From NCBI GenBank assembly GCA_033026295.1, contig CM065185.1, positions 20,454,001-20,518,000 of the forward strand: a stretch of DNA of 64,000 bases, read 5' to 3'. Positions 49,101 through 60,850 of the stretch are shown here, piece after piece. The translations under genes were made by a program, and so were the position numbers. Origin of the DNA: Channa striata (taxonomy: Eukaryota > Chordata > Actinopteri > Anabantiformes > Channidae). Below the pieces are notes generated by a model, which saw only the letters and a program-made list of their open reading frames with translations, did no database searches and was not told the origin of the DNA. Every line of letters begins with the position of its first letter. Position 1 is the first letter of the stretch.

Positions 49101-49767
49101 ATGGAAATATTTCATCCAACTGTGGATTCAAACATTTCTTTAACAGTAACAAAGACGTCTCCTTCCAGTCTTGAAAATCGTACTCTGCATTAAATCTAGT
49201 TCATACACAAAGTTGAATGTTTGATTATTGCTGCTGTGGACACTTACTTCTGTTCAATGTGTTGATGAACTTAACGAGTGTCGGCCTTGCTTGTTTTTTA
49301 TTTCTACTGTAATTCATGATCTTTAGCTGTATTGAGTTAATGACGAGCCGTAAATTATGACGCTATCAGGAATTCAAGGTTTGTTTTGATGCATTAAGTT
49401 TCTGTTAAGGAGAATTTGTCAGAAAGGTTCTTTTGTCTTCACGCACTGAATGACTAACACACACTTAAGAGGACAGAGACAGACAGTGGGCGGATACGTG
49501 TGCGGACGTGCAGAGGAACAGTCCAGCAGACAGACGATCGGATAAGAGACGGACAGATTCAGTCTGTAGTTTCCGACATCAGTCTCGAGAGGAATCTCTG
49601 CTTCCTGACGTCTCCACCTCAGAGAGGCGGCTGTTCCTCTGTTGTCTGTAGATTTAAACTTCATGCCTGCCTTCTTTAGGAAACACTGACATTGTTAATG
49701 GGTTGTACAAAATGGAATTAATGTAGAAAATCAGCTGTGTCCTGTCACACACCGTCCTCAACTTACT

Positions 49768-50245
49768 GTGTCCTCTTCCTCTGTTTTTCTGCTGTTCCCT
49801 CTTCCACTATTCCTCCTGTCGCTCCTTTTCCAACTCTTCCTTAGTTTTTCTTCTGTTTTCCTATTCGCTGACTTCTCTACTCCTGTTTCTTCTCCTTTCT
49901 CTTTTCACTGTTCCTGCTACCTTCTCCTTCTCTGTTTCACCTCGTCTTCCTCGTGGTTTCTCCTCCTCTGTTTCTCCTCCTCTTTCCGTTTCTCCTCCTC
50001 TTTTTCCTGTTTCTCCTCACTTCCACATCACTGACTCTGTCCTACATCACTCTACCTTCCCTGAGGATACACCCCCACTCTCGCTCTCTCTGTCTCTCTC
50101 CCTCTCTATCAACCCTCCTCGTTTCCGATGAGTCATGTGACCGACCCCCCCCCCCTCTCTGGAGACTAATCACACCCCCACAGAGGAGTGTGTAACACAC
50201 ACGGACACATGCTAAACACATAATAGCACTCGCTCTCTTCAGCAT
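49768..50245 (+). repeat. Long pyrimidine-rich tract
   Basis: Nearly 280 bases (49768-50045) are almost all C and T, mainly TCCTC and TTCTC units. A CT-rich stretch with a run of 12-13 C near 50146-50158 follows. It lies left of the purine-rich leader of the CHCK-type first exon, so base asymmetry flips sharply near 50250. Such tracts can adopt triplex (H-DNA) structure. Confidence 0.8.
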
Positions 50246-50249
50246 CACC

Positions 50250-50665
50250 ACTCTGTCAGTGCAGGGAGAGAAAGGAGGACAAGCAGCCAGAGAACCAGGG
50301 AGAGGGAAGCCTAGGCAAGCATCTGGAAGGAGGTCGGAAGGGATAGGAACATATTCTACAACATAAAGGAACAGGAAGATCAGAAGGAGGAGGGGTCAGC
50401 GGAGAGGAGGAAGGGGGAGGTTCTCCCTGAATGAAGGAAGAGCTTTGGGAGTCGTTTCCTCCCCGCCGCGATGGAGCGACGCGAGGAATGAGGGCGGATG
50501 GTGAGAGCAGGGAGCAGCAGCAGCAGTGGAGGAGGAGGTGGAGAGGCTGGAGGCGGAGGAGGAGGTGGTGCAGGGGGAGCCGCGGCCGGAGCCGGGCGGC
50601 GCGCAAGGAGCCGGCAGCGCTCCCGGAGGAGGCGGCTGTCAGCCAACTGCCCCGGTGCCGACAAG
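50250..50665 (+). promoter_or_regulatory. dlg1: Internal promoter and leader of the CHCK-type dlg1 first exon
   Basis: The first 200 bases are purine-rich on the + strand (GGAGAGGAGGAAGG-type) and the next 200 are dense in CpG (CCGCCGCGATGG, GCCGCGGCCGG, GGGCGGCGCGC). No TATA box is seen. Upstream ATGs occur at 50431 and 50471, in other frames or quickly stopped. An in-frame ATG at 50498 would add 56 residues rich in Gly, Ala and Arg before MSPSMKK. A transcript is needed to choose between starts. Confidence 0.6.
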
Positions 50666-50767
50666 ATGTCCCCCAGCATGAAGAAGGTGGAGTGTTTCTC
50701 ACCCATGCTATGCCACTGCAAGGTGGCCTGCACCAACAGCACCATCTCCCTCATGTTCGGCTGCAAG
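50666..50767 (+). CDS. dlg1: dlg1 alternative first exon, CHCK type
   Basis: Thirty-four codons from MSPSMKK end at LMFGCK in phase 0 with the donor GTGGGT at 50768. The core MLCHCKVACTNSTISLMF strongly resembles an alternative N-terminus I recall for the paralogue DLG2 (PSD-93), which also runs straight into KYR. That recall is not verified here. Five cysteines, including a CHC pair, suggest palmitoylation or metal binding. The exon has its own CpG-rich leader in intron 3 and splices in phase to 63243, giving a third, L27-less DLG1 N-terminus. Start choice is open: 50666, 50678 (MKKVEC) and 50498 are in frame. The MLCHCK methionine at 50705 is also possible. Confidence 0.82.
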
Positions 50768-53700
50768 GTGGGTGGAAGCATCCGGAGAGCCCCCCGATGA
50801 GTAGGGAGAGCTGTTTCACGTGGGGGGGGGGTGTGTGAGGGCGACGGGTCAACTGCTTTGTTCTGGGGCAGAGTTTATCCACCCAAAGACAAGTTTCACA
50901 GAGGCATTTGTCACTTCAGAGAATTTAATCAGACTTTACAGGAACCCTTTATTTTCTTCGGTGTTCGAATTAGTGCTGACAGAAAATGTGTGTTTTAAAT
51001 GCCTCTTAAACAATCTTTTCATTTGCACACGCTATGATTGACAGCTTGCGTCAGATCGTCACATTTGTGACCGAAAAACGTTTTTAGGGTGCAGGTGGAG
51101 AGGCAGCCCAGCTGCCATCCCGATAAGATCATATACGCAGTAAAAGTTTGGCAAGTGTTTCACTGGTAAACAATAAGTGTTCCCTGCACTCTGCCATCCT
51201 CTTTTTAATATGTTAGCTAATCCTTACTGCTATGAAGACACTAAAACACAAGGTGACTGAGTGTATGCACGTCCATTCTGTCACGTTTACCGCGTCGTAT
51301 GTTAAAACTGAGCAAGTTCTGGAGGACTAAAGTTCCAGCCCCTCTGTCTACCAGCTTTACCTGCCCAGCAGTGAATCAATCAGAGGTTGATCGGTAAAGT
51401 GACTCATTCTTCGTTCTTTTAACCTTCACCCAGTGATTAATGTCAGCAGCATTTTTTCATTGTACACCTGCTATTTGGAACTTTGCACTAATGTGCACAC
51501 TATTTGTCACAAGTGACATTTTGCAAACAGGCCGCCACTCGCGCTGCGCCATGTTGCTCAAGTAAGATGTGCTGAACAGTGTTGCTGCACTGCAGATTTT
51601 CCTCAAACCCAGTTCTAATCTCATGTTTAATAATCTGCCAGACACCTTCTCATTTATTGTTTGGGTAAATCTGTGTCACCAAATGGTAGGAAGCTCAGAG
51701 TTTGTGGTGCTTGAAAAATGACATCTTCATGCGTCATCATTGCTGGATTTGTCTGCATTCATTTGAAAGTTGAAACACTTACAATGAAGGAAAACTTGTT
51801 GTTGGGGGAAATGTTGGTCACATGGCAGTTTTAGGTGCAGTCCCATGCATGCGTGAATTTATTTTTTGGTGGTTATCTACCCCAGTAGTCACTAGCCTGT
51901 CTTCAGCTGGATAGGTCTGCTCGTGAGGACTCGGTGCTTCATAGCACTTATCTTCACCAAGGCCTTAAATCCACACCACTGTGTGTGGGGCATCGAGTTT
52001 TCCCTAAAAATAATCCCGTCAGTTCCCATGAGTTCATATGCAGTGAAGCTCAAACACTTCACTGCTGCCGAGAAGCAGCCTAGTGGACCCACTGAAGACC
52101 CGGGCTTTCCTCGATCATTCAATTATCCAACATTTCCAGGTCAGTTGCTGCACCAACGTAACAAAATTTACTTTAGCAACTCAAATCCTCAATGTTCTGC
52201 TGCTCTTACCTTACTTATATTATATATTAAAATAAAGTCAAATCTATGATCGTAACCTAAACTGTCACTAAAGGCTAATTCACAGCTGTGTGGGTGAAAC
52301 AGGAAAACGCTGCTGGCTAATAAATGATAGAAACCTGGAAATCTTAAAAGCCTTCATTCAAATTTACACCAGGTTCTGCTATAGTTGATTTGTCTTCTCT
52401 GTGACTGGTGGACTACAGCGTCTTTACTGTAGAACCTGATGTGACCCAGTTGGCTGCCTGAGCTGCTTTTCATCTTTGCTTCCATGGAGCCACCAATCAG
52501 AGGCTTTGCTGGCAGGAGCGCTAAGGCGTGATTGGTTGGCACGAGGCAGCGGTGGCAGGCTGGCAGGCACGTGCCTGTGTGACCAACATGTGCTCTGCAG
52601 GGAAACACCAAAGGACCGAAAACACACTCGCACATCAGATCTGCTGATGGAGGCTGTCAGCTGAGAGAAGCCAGTTCAATCCGCTGTAGCCTGTGAAAAA
52701 TGTATGAGCTTTGGGAGATTTATTGAAAAGAAAATGCAGACGTTGAGTTACAAGGTGGCTTCACATGAGATGTTGGAAAGGGAGTACTCCTTTAGAGTTG
52801 TTTATACATAAAGGATAAAATTGATCCAATTTGAACGCTTCATATTTGATATCAAACCTCAGGATTTGATATCTACCTCTGATCTGAGGGATTGGGAGGC
52901 TGACACAGGTCTAAAGCTGTGCGGATGTTAGCGGGTTTTATTGATGATGGTTCTTAGATTACCACTGTTCATCTATTCTCTTACTGACTGTTGTCACGTT
53001 GTTCAGAGTCACAGAACGAGTCAAAAAACTTTCTTTAATTTAAAGTAGATGGATTTCTTTCTTTATTTTTTTTTACAAACACTGGAAGTACTTTTGCATA
53101 AATAGACAAGAAATGGATTATAATTTTTCAGCAGTGTTAGAAGATACATCTGCCCTCAGAAATATTCCTTAACAAGACCAAAAGTATCCAGTGGTGAATC
53201 AAGTATGAAACAAAAGTGTGAAATCTGCATAAAAATGAGTGTATTAACGTTAGAACACGCACTTGCTTAGAAATTGTTTGTCGGCAGCCATGTCAGAATC
53301 ACAAAATGCCTCCAACTGCACAACAGCGGACTGAATTTTCAGAAGTGCCAGAAATCAGTCAGTCTTCACAGCCAGATCGTTGATGGATTGATTGGATGAT
53401 TAATCAGAGGCCGCTTACCACCTCCTCCTCCACAAGCTGAACACCAGGTGGCACCAGATTTAGCACAAATTCAGTCTGTGTCATTGATTTGTGTCCGATT
53501 TAGCGTAAAGAAACATTTTCTCTGAAGTATCTACGCTGCCTTCGACATTACTGATTATATTAACATTGCTTATTACATGTACCATTTGTTTGTACTAGTC
53601 TGCTCCATGAGCACACTGACACCTAACACATCCAAAGGCGTTGATCCAAAACTCTTGAATTAATAGGATTTTTATGCTTTACTTTAAATTCGAAGTCAGA

Positions 53701-54964
53701 TTTAGATGGTCCTAAATGTTTTTGGTGCAGATTGCAGGAACCCTTGTTTAGGTGGTTGTTCTAAAGCTGTTGGTCGGTGGGTGGTATAAGATATGAAACA
53801 CCCTCAGGTTAATATTAGCGCTCAGGATAGATCCCAGATCACAGTAAGTCAGAGCAGTGAACAAAAACGCGAATCTGCTCTTTTATCCTGACTGTTCACA
53901 TCCGTAAACACTGTCCTACAGGGAATCTGATTTCTAGAAAAACCCCAGGTCCTTAGGGATTTAAGCAGTGGTGGCCGAAGAATTAAAGCGGGAACGTTAC
54001 GAGCAGAAGCCGACACTATCCGGAATAAATAAAGGCAAATGTTAGGATAGGAAATTGTTGTTGATTACGTATTTTAAAAGGCCCTTTGATTTCAAAACGT
54101 TCTTATTGGTAATGAGTGAGGACCAGCGAGCAGTGAGAAAATATGTTGATGTCTTTTTTCATACCGATCTTGTTTAGTCCAGCTCAGCTGAACTATATAA
54201 CATACAGTTTGTTTAGACAGGTCTGAACCAAAACCAGTGGTCCCAGACGTTTTACTGGTTTTAGGTCCAGTGCAGGTCCAGTCCTAAGCGAAATATGATG
54301 ATGTGAGTTGATTGTGACATGGGGGATTTTAAATGATTCGGGCTCAGTAAAATGCTACTGAAGCCTCTCCCTAATTTGTGGATGTAGAAAACATCTGATG
54401 CGTTCAAGTCCAACTGAAATTAAACTCCAGCGAAAGTCACACTGTGTCTTGGGGAGAATGGGGGTGGGTATGGTTATAATGAGGAGCCCTGACCTCTGAG
54501 CCCCCAGACCCATCCAGATCACTGCATGGATCAGAATTTGATTGTTAATCTGGTAAGATTATTCTCTTGGATCGTAGACTGGAGGTTGGATAGTCTGTAA
54601 TTAACCACTCTGCTCCATGAAAGTGTTTGATCCCAACCAGTCAACCAGTCATTACGACCAACTCAACCGAGTCTGCAGCAAACCATTAAAGCTTACCTGC
54701 TCTCGGTGTTAAACCTTTCAAACATGAAATGATGCTGTTTGAAATCATCATATTTTGATTTAAAATGCAAATGTCTATCCTTATCAGCCGTCCCTGTCCT
54801 GGGTTTGGGCTTCACCTGCTGAACCCTGAGACATGCACACGAGAGAGAAACATGACAGGTTTCTGTTCATCAAGTGTTAAGCTTCAGTCAAACATTATTA
54901 GTGGATAGTTTCAGTGACAGAGGGAGATCACACTGTTATAATAAATCAGAATTTTATGTCAGTG

Positions 54965-55065
54965 TCTGCTAGGCCCCTCAGACGGACTGGCATCTTGTCC
55001 AGGGTGGAGCTCACCTTATGTGCAGTCACAGCTGCTATAGGCTCCAGCCCTGAACAGGATTAGCA
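54965..55065 (+). repeat. Fragment of a dispersed teleost repeat
   Basis: 'cagacggactggcatcttgtccagggtggagctcacc' and 'ctataggctccagccctgaacaggattagcaggtaa' are the left-hand phrases of the repeat family whose right-hand part appears at 3860-4012. Confidence 0.55.
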
Positions 55066-55528
55066 GGTAAAAGGGAAACGGGAAACATGAAACTTCGTAC
55101 TGTCAGCCTGACGTGCAAAAAGTGTCAGGAGTTTTTATTATTCTAATAGAAACGTGACCTTAGGGCCAAAGGGGATGGTGTGTAACGAACGATGCCGCCC
55201 TGTGTTTACTGTCACCGATTGCACTTGCTGTTCGCGTGGGTTAGAACAAGGAGTTTAAAGGGTTAGTTTAATTCTCACCTAATTCAAACGTGCCTTATCA
55301 GTGAGTTCTTTCGCACAGTGAGAAACGACAAATAAAGAGACACAAGATGAAACATGTGATCATCCGGTTAGTTACTAGTGGGTGATTCCTCTGTCAGTTC
55401 CCCCATCGTCCTCCTTTCTCCTCATCACATCCCTGAATCATCCAGAAACCCTCCTCCTGCTTCATCCGCTCCATGCTGATGCTCCTATTTATAGCAGCTT
55501 TTGGCAGGCAAGAGTCTGTGCTCTGCCG

Positions 55529-55568
55529 CCTCCTCCTCCTCCTCCTCCTCCTCCTCCTCCTCCTCCTC
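55529..55568 (+). repeat. (CTC)n trinucleotide tract
   Basis: About 13 CCT/CTC units run in tandem. They create spurious Leu, Pro and Arg homopolymer frames on both strands. Confidence 0.95.
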
Positions 55569-55669
55569 GTCTCTCTGAGAGCTGTCGAGGAGGACAGTGG
55601 CATCACTGGAAACCTCCCCACTGCCTCCTACATCCACATTTACATTTTGTGCTGCTCTCATCCACAGTG

Positions 55670-55960
55670 AGTGGGCTCAGTGTCTCACTCAAGGACACTC
55701 TGACTTGTAGCTGCTGTGATCTGTTTACAGGACGCTCTAAATGCAACCACATCACCACCTTTTCTTTCCGTTTAAATTTTAATATCCGCCACTAACAGGG
55801 CTGAACAATTCCAAATAATGGAAGGATTCAGAGTGCAGCTTTTATCGTCGTACCTTGGAGCACTCGCATTTAGTCCCACAGCTGTCGACAGATTTAGCCT
55901 GTGTGGGCAGCGCTGTGACCCACAGAGGGACTCGAACCTGTAACCTGACTGTTTCACTTA
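55670..55960 (-). repeat. Reversed, diverged SINE
   Basis: 'gtgtctcactcaaggacactctgac' is the reverse of the SINE body phrase seen at 15250. 'gggactcgaacctgtaacc' (about 55927) is a reversed B box (GGTTCGAGTCC). The order is right for a - strand copy, with extra sequence between. Confidence 0.5.
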
Positions 55961-58900
55961 GTGTCTGCTCTCACTCAGGCGTCCTGGGCTTCTTTTTGTG
56001 TGTGTGGTTGTTTTTCCTTCGAGTGTCGTGACGGCTTGGTTTGCCTGCAGCCTCCTGATGCTTCTCCATCTGGTGCTCCATAGTCATGTAATATTCAGCT
56101 AGAGATGTTGTTAAAGTTTGAGTCTCTGTTGTTCTCAGTGACTTTTTCTACAATCTACTAAAGATGTAAAGAAGCATCTGGAAGGATGTGGGGTTATTCG
56201 GCTCGTGAAGTTTTCCTCAAGTAGTTTATTTAACTTCACATCAGTGACTTAACGATGGAATTAGAAAGAAATGGCTCAGAAAGCAAATTTATTCCAAACT
56301 TTTATTTCCATCTTGTGTCCTGGTTAGAGTTGGGAAAACCACACGGTCCCTGGCATCTTGTTGTTCGTTGTTTCAGAATTGTCATGAAGTTGTTGTGCAT
56401 AATAATTTTAACTATTTTTGGCTCTTGTTCTCTAAAATGTCTGATTTAGAGATGAAAGTTGAACTTTTCTCTGGTGGGTCAGTGTCCAGAATTTGTGGCA
56501 GTCACACGGATATAGGTGTCTCAACCAGTGTGGATGCACCTTTTACTTGATGTCCACTTAGTTTGACAGGGTGCGGTAAGACGGTTGCTTGGAAACATTT
56601 GGGGCAGGAGCAAAGCACAAGAAAACCATATCCAGTTTCTACTGCAGTTCAGACCTTCATTAATTGTCTGGGATATTGAACAACGGGAGCAGTTTAAATT
56701 AAATGTGCGAATGCTCAGATCTGAATTCACACGACTGCGCATATTTTATTTCGTCGTCATGTACTGTTGGTTCCCCACAGCAGGCAAAACTTGATGTGGA
56801 AGACTTGTGGGACAGTGGCCAGACAGAATTATTTTACATTGGCTGGACATTAATGAGAAGCTTCTCTTCAAGACAACATATTGTAGTCGGACACCTGGGT
56901 GAAGTTTTGTGATTGGGCTATTGCACAAATTCATCTGCACCCAAGTACAAGTGCAGTTTATGAGAAGACAGGTTTGGAAACACCTTAGTGTAAAAATAAT
57001 TTGGCACCCAGCTGCACTGGAACTTGATGTTTTAGTGTTGACGTGACGCTAAAAGGTTGATCTGTAATAAGTGTTAGTTCACAGGCACGCACAGACACTA
57101 AAACTCCCAGGAAACACTCGGTATTTTGCCTGACTCGACTCAGACGTTTGCAAGAATTCTGGGAAAATAAGAGGAGCTTAAAACAATGTCTAAATACTGA
57201 AGTGTTTGTGGAGTCACAGTGTTCCAATAATGTCGACTCGGTTTTCCTGAAGCTGTCAAAGTCGCTGCCTACTCACATCTCAGCACCGAGCTGCAGAAAA
57301 TCTGCAGAGGAGCTTTGCTTTGTACTCACCGCCACGGTAGCTGCTGGCTGGGATCACAGAGGATCCTCTGGGTTCTGTCCCATCGTTTGGTCCCATTTGA
57401 ACTGTCCAGTGTGTCTTTAGGGTTTCATTGGAACAAAATGCCCTGAAAGAGTCAGCTGAGTGCTGACCATAACCCCAGCAAGAATCTTTGGGATGAGCTG
57501 GAGAAGACTACACAGTAGTCCGACTCTCCTATCATCAATACGAGGCCTTGGTAAAAGGTTGATGCCGTTCTGGGAGGAAATACATTTTGAAATAAATGTG
57601 ACAATTGCATAAGTTCATCAAAATAATGCCGTAGTGAATGTGTGCTGTAATGAAACTGAACCAGCGCCTTCCTCTGCCAGGAGTAGACTGTCTGTCAAGC
57701 AGAGAGCCACAAGGGTTTCTATATTCTTCAAGAAATCTAAACACGTTTCCCTGTCCTTCTCAGAGCCATTTCCTCTAAAACACCGTGATGCAGGGAAAGG
57801 TTCCAGTGTCGGTTCAGCCTTTTAGAATTAAACCCAGCTGTGAATCAGAAAATGTACTTTAGAAAAATGAGTCAGACTCTCCCCGACATAATGATTGACA
57901 GCATGTGATTAACACAAACTCTGCTACAGCTCTGAGTTGTGTCGGCTACTTGGTTAATACAGTCTGTACATATTACAGCTAGAGTAGACCTCCATCACAG
58001 CCTGTGCAGTGTTAACGTCAGTGGTCCATCTGATTGGTATCATCAACATATTTGTCAAAAAGAAACCGATTCACATCGTTTAGAAACATGTGAAATTGAA
58101 CAAAAACAATTGTGAAGGGAACTTGTTCTTCCTGCCGCAAAAGTCTTTGTTGTGGTCATTTATTTGACACAAATATCAAGCATATTTGCATATTCCCAAA
58201 AACGTGCAGGACTTCTTTAAATATCAGTATAAGTAGGACTGTTCAGACTCTCTGTGGTTGTAAGCTTGTTGTTTTCGGACTTCCTGGAGAAGCAGTTTCT
58301 GTAGTTACTCTGCCACAGACTGAAGATATTTTGGTCTCTGTGTACACACTGTTCTCCCAGAGACCGTCCACTGCCTCCTCTGTAGCACAGAAGATCATTT
58401 CAGTTTTCTAACTACAACCTCAACACTTGCTTCTTTCTTTTATTGAATCTGAAACAGTTTGTGGAGCTGGTAAATGGCGTTACAGAAATGTGTGAATTTT
58501 CTTTGACACCACCCTTAACAAGCTGCTTTGTCACACTCTCGCGCTCAGTTGGTCGCTGTTTAAACTGCCAAACCGTGCAAGACTTGCATCACACTAATGT
58601 GGTGTTGGTGATGGCACAGACTTTAAATAAGTAGAGCTGGAATTTTATGTTAATCGACTAAAGAATTAAAGAGCGTGCGTTGTGTTTGTGTTTTGATGTC
58701 ACAGTCTTGGACAACAAAATTAATTTTAGCAGAAACTGACCATAAAGTTGTGTAGTGTTTGACATAGACATGGATATCACAGCATGAAAAAGCTTACTGC
58801 TAAATTTGGGTCATTACAGGGTTCCGCCTCTCCCTAAATATGGGGTTTTGGATCTGCAATCCAGACATATGTTCTTTTTTCCGTCATGTACATTTGACAC

Positions 58901-60699
58901 CCTTTTTGTACCAAACAAAGTGGACGTGTCGTCGCAAATCAATTCTTGCCCTTACGTCAAACCTTAGAAGTACATCTAGTAGATTTCAAGTGGGGGTGAG
59001 GCACGAATCCAGTTAAGGCAACTCCACTGATTTGGCAACATCTAGGAAACATGAACGGCAGTAAGTCAGATCTGTGACCCTTGGACCTGGAACTGTGGCT
59101 GACGTGCTTTAGCCAAATTCCGTCTTTCAAATGCACAAATAAATGTGCACACTTTTTAAGGACTCTCAGTAGAGTGGCCACGACACATGATGGACCCCAG
59201 ATTTGGGCTTGAGAAAGGCCCGAGGATTTGACTGGACAGCTGTCGCATGCAAACTGACAAAGACCAACATAAACAGTTTGTATGCGTTTCGTTTTTACTT
59301 GCTTTCTACCTTTTTTTTGCCGCCGTTAACCGAAAGCCGCTTTCTCACATGCACTGGATTTCTGACTTTATCCAGACTTTACCCTTCTAGCATCCTATGG
59401 CATTCTCATGTCCATGAGTTCCTGCGTGCAGCACTGTGTCTGGAATTGTCGGGAGGATTAACAGCGAGCGAATGGCCGAGTGTCAATGACGTTGTAATCA
59501 CTCGCAACTGCCATTGTCGTGGAGTGTTCTCGCACTGTGTGTTACGTGCCTAAAAGGCCACTCCGGGCAATATGAGGCTGAATTCTGCTGACGTTGTCCG
59601 GACTTCGTATGTAAAACAGTCTTTATACTGCTAATCGAGTCTGCGGTCTTCATTCGGTTCTCCTTGCTGCTGCTTGCGTCAGAACCGATAAGTTCACAGC
59701 AACGTGAGAATGTTCAGACTTGTTCTTTTACCTCCACCTCTGCAGTGTTTGGTCAGATTCACACCACTGAATCTGTAGGCGTAATCTGCATCCTCCTCTC
59801 TGGCAGCGGCTGTTGTCCTGCATGAATTAACCAAATGTTCAATCAGTCGGCTGGCAGCTCTCAGCCTCTCTGTTCGTGATGAATGGAGATGTTGCCCTTC
59901 ACACATATCGGCTCAATGCAGAATGCTTTGTCAAAATGGAGACAAGGTATATGTCGTAACATTGAAGCCTGTGCAGAAAATAAATCCACATTTACAAGGA
60001 AGAGGGAACTAAATCCTTCGAACATCGAAAGGTCAGCTCAACCAAATTGGTTTTGAGCCTCCAACTTACTAAAATAACAGACTCACGTGTCTTGAAAGAA
60101 AAGTCTTAAACGCGTTTAACTCGATGTTGATCCACGAAGGTTCTAATTACGACTTTTATAAGCTGCAATGTTTTTCTGAGAAAATTTTTCAGGCACGGTG
60201 GAAAGAGAATAATAGAGATTTTTGCGAGCACACGCAAAAAAGTTTGGTTATTTATTTCTCATGCAGCACCTGTGGTTGTTATATTCCATGCATCGGTCAA
60301 GTACATCAAATAATTTCTCCTGTATGTCCCAGTTAAAGAACTCTGTGATGTTCCCCTTCTGGCAGCCTGTATTTGCTGATGACGTATGCAAGAGAATATT
60401 CGGCCAATCCTACCAGTTATGAAAGACAATGTTTAACCTCACTATGTTCATAAATATTTTTTTTCTCAAATATCAAAAAAGTCGTTGGCGTGGTGGGCCG
60501 CCGTGCCTAAACGATTGTAGGGGAAACCCTGTTGAATTTGTTTAGGCTGTGGACAAGGATTTATTGTAACATTAGGTTTTAATTTTGCATTAACTTGACT
60601 TTAGTGTTTATCTTGAAGCCTGCAAACGTAAGAACCGTTCGAAGTAGAATGTGGCCCAGAAGAATGCAAACCTGCCGATAACATCGGCAAACCCCGTCT

Positions 60700-60850
60700 G
60701 ATGGGTACGTACGAGTGAGAGTTTTACATGGACACTAGTGTTCTTACTTGATGGCCATGTGTTGAAGTGTTCGTGGGCGACACACTCGTGCACTCCTGGG
60801 GTTCCCAGGTTGCTCCCTGTGGGTCAGACTGGGGCCTTGTTATCGTGGAT
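60700..60850 (+). repeat. Diverged SINE body
   Basis: 'gccatgtgttgaagtgttcgtgggcgacacactcgtgcactcctggggttcccaggttgctccctgtgggtcag' corresponds phrase by phrase to the SINE at 15190. The tRNA-like head is hard to see. Confidence 0.55.

Larger units (their letters stand above)
40137..49767 (+). other. dlg1: dlg1 intron 3, third part
   Basis: This 9.6-kb stretch contains a dispersed teleost repeat (about 42781-43100), an exon-like open frame ending at a donor (44386-44553), a 10-base tandem repeat (44986-45025), CA and TG tracts (45365-45429, 46169-46190), and a possible tRNA-like fragment with GGTTTCGAGCC near 41570. No further exon is secure. Confidence 0.6.

Noticed and set aside
50256..50838. 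Long Arg/Pro/Ser-rich frames on both strands around the CHCK exon
   Set aside because: They come from the purine-rich and CpG-rich leader. Only the frame carrying MLCHCK...LMFGCK ends at a usable donor in the right phase with a recognisable peptide.
60480..60535. 'ggcgtggtgggccgccgtgcctaaacgattgtaggggaaaccctg', possible DNA-transposon end
   Set aside because: It looked familiar as a dispersed element, but I could not find a paired end or target-site duplication, so it is not annotated.
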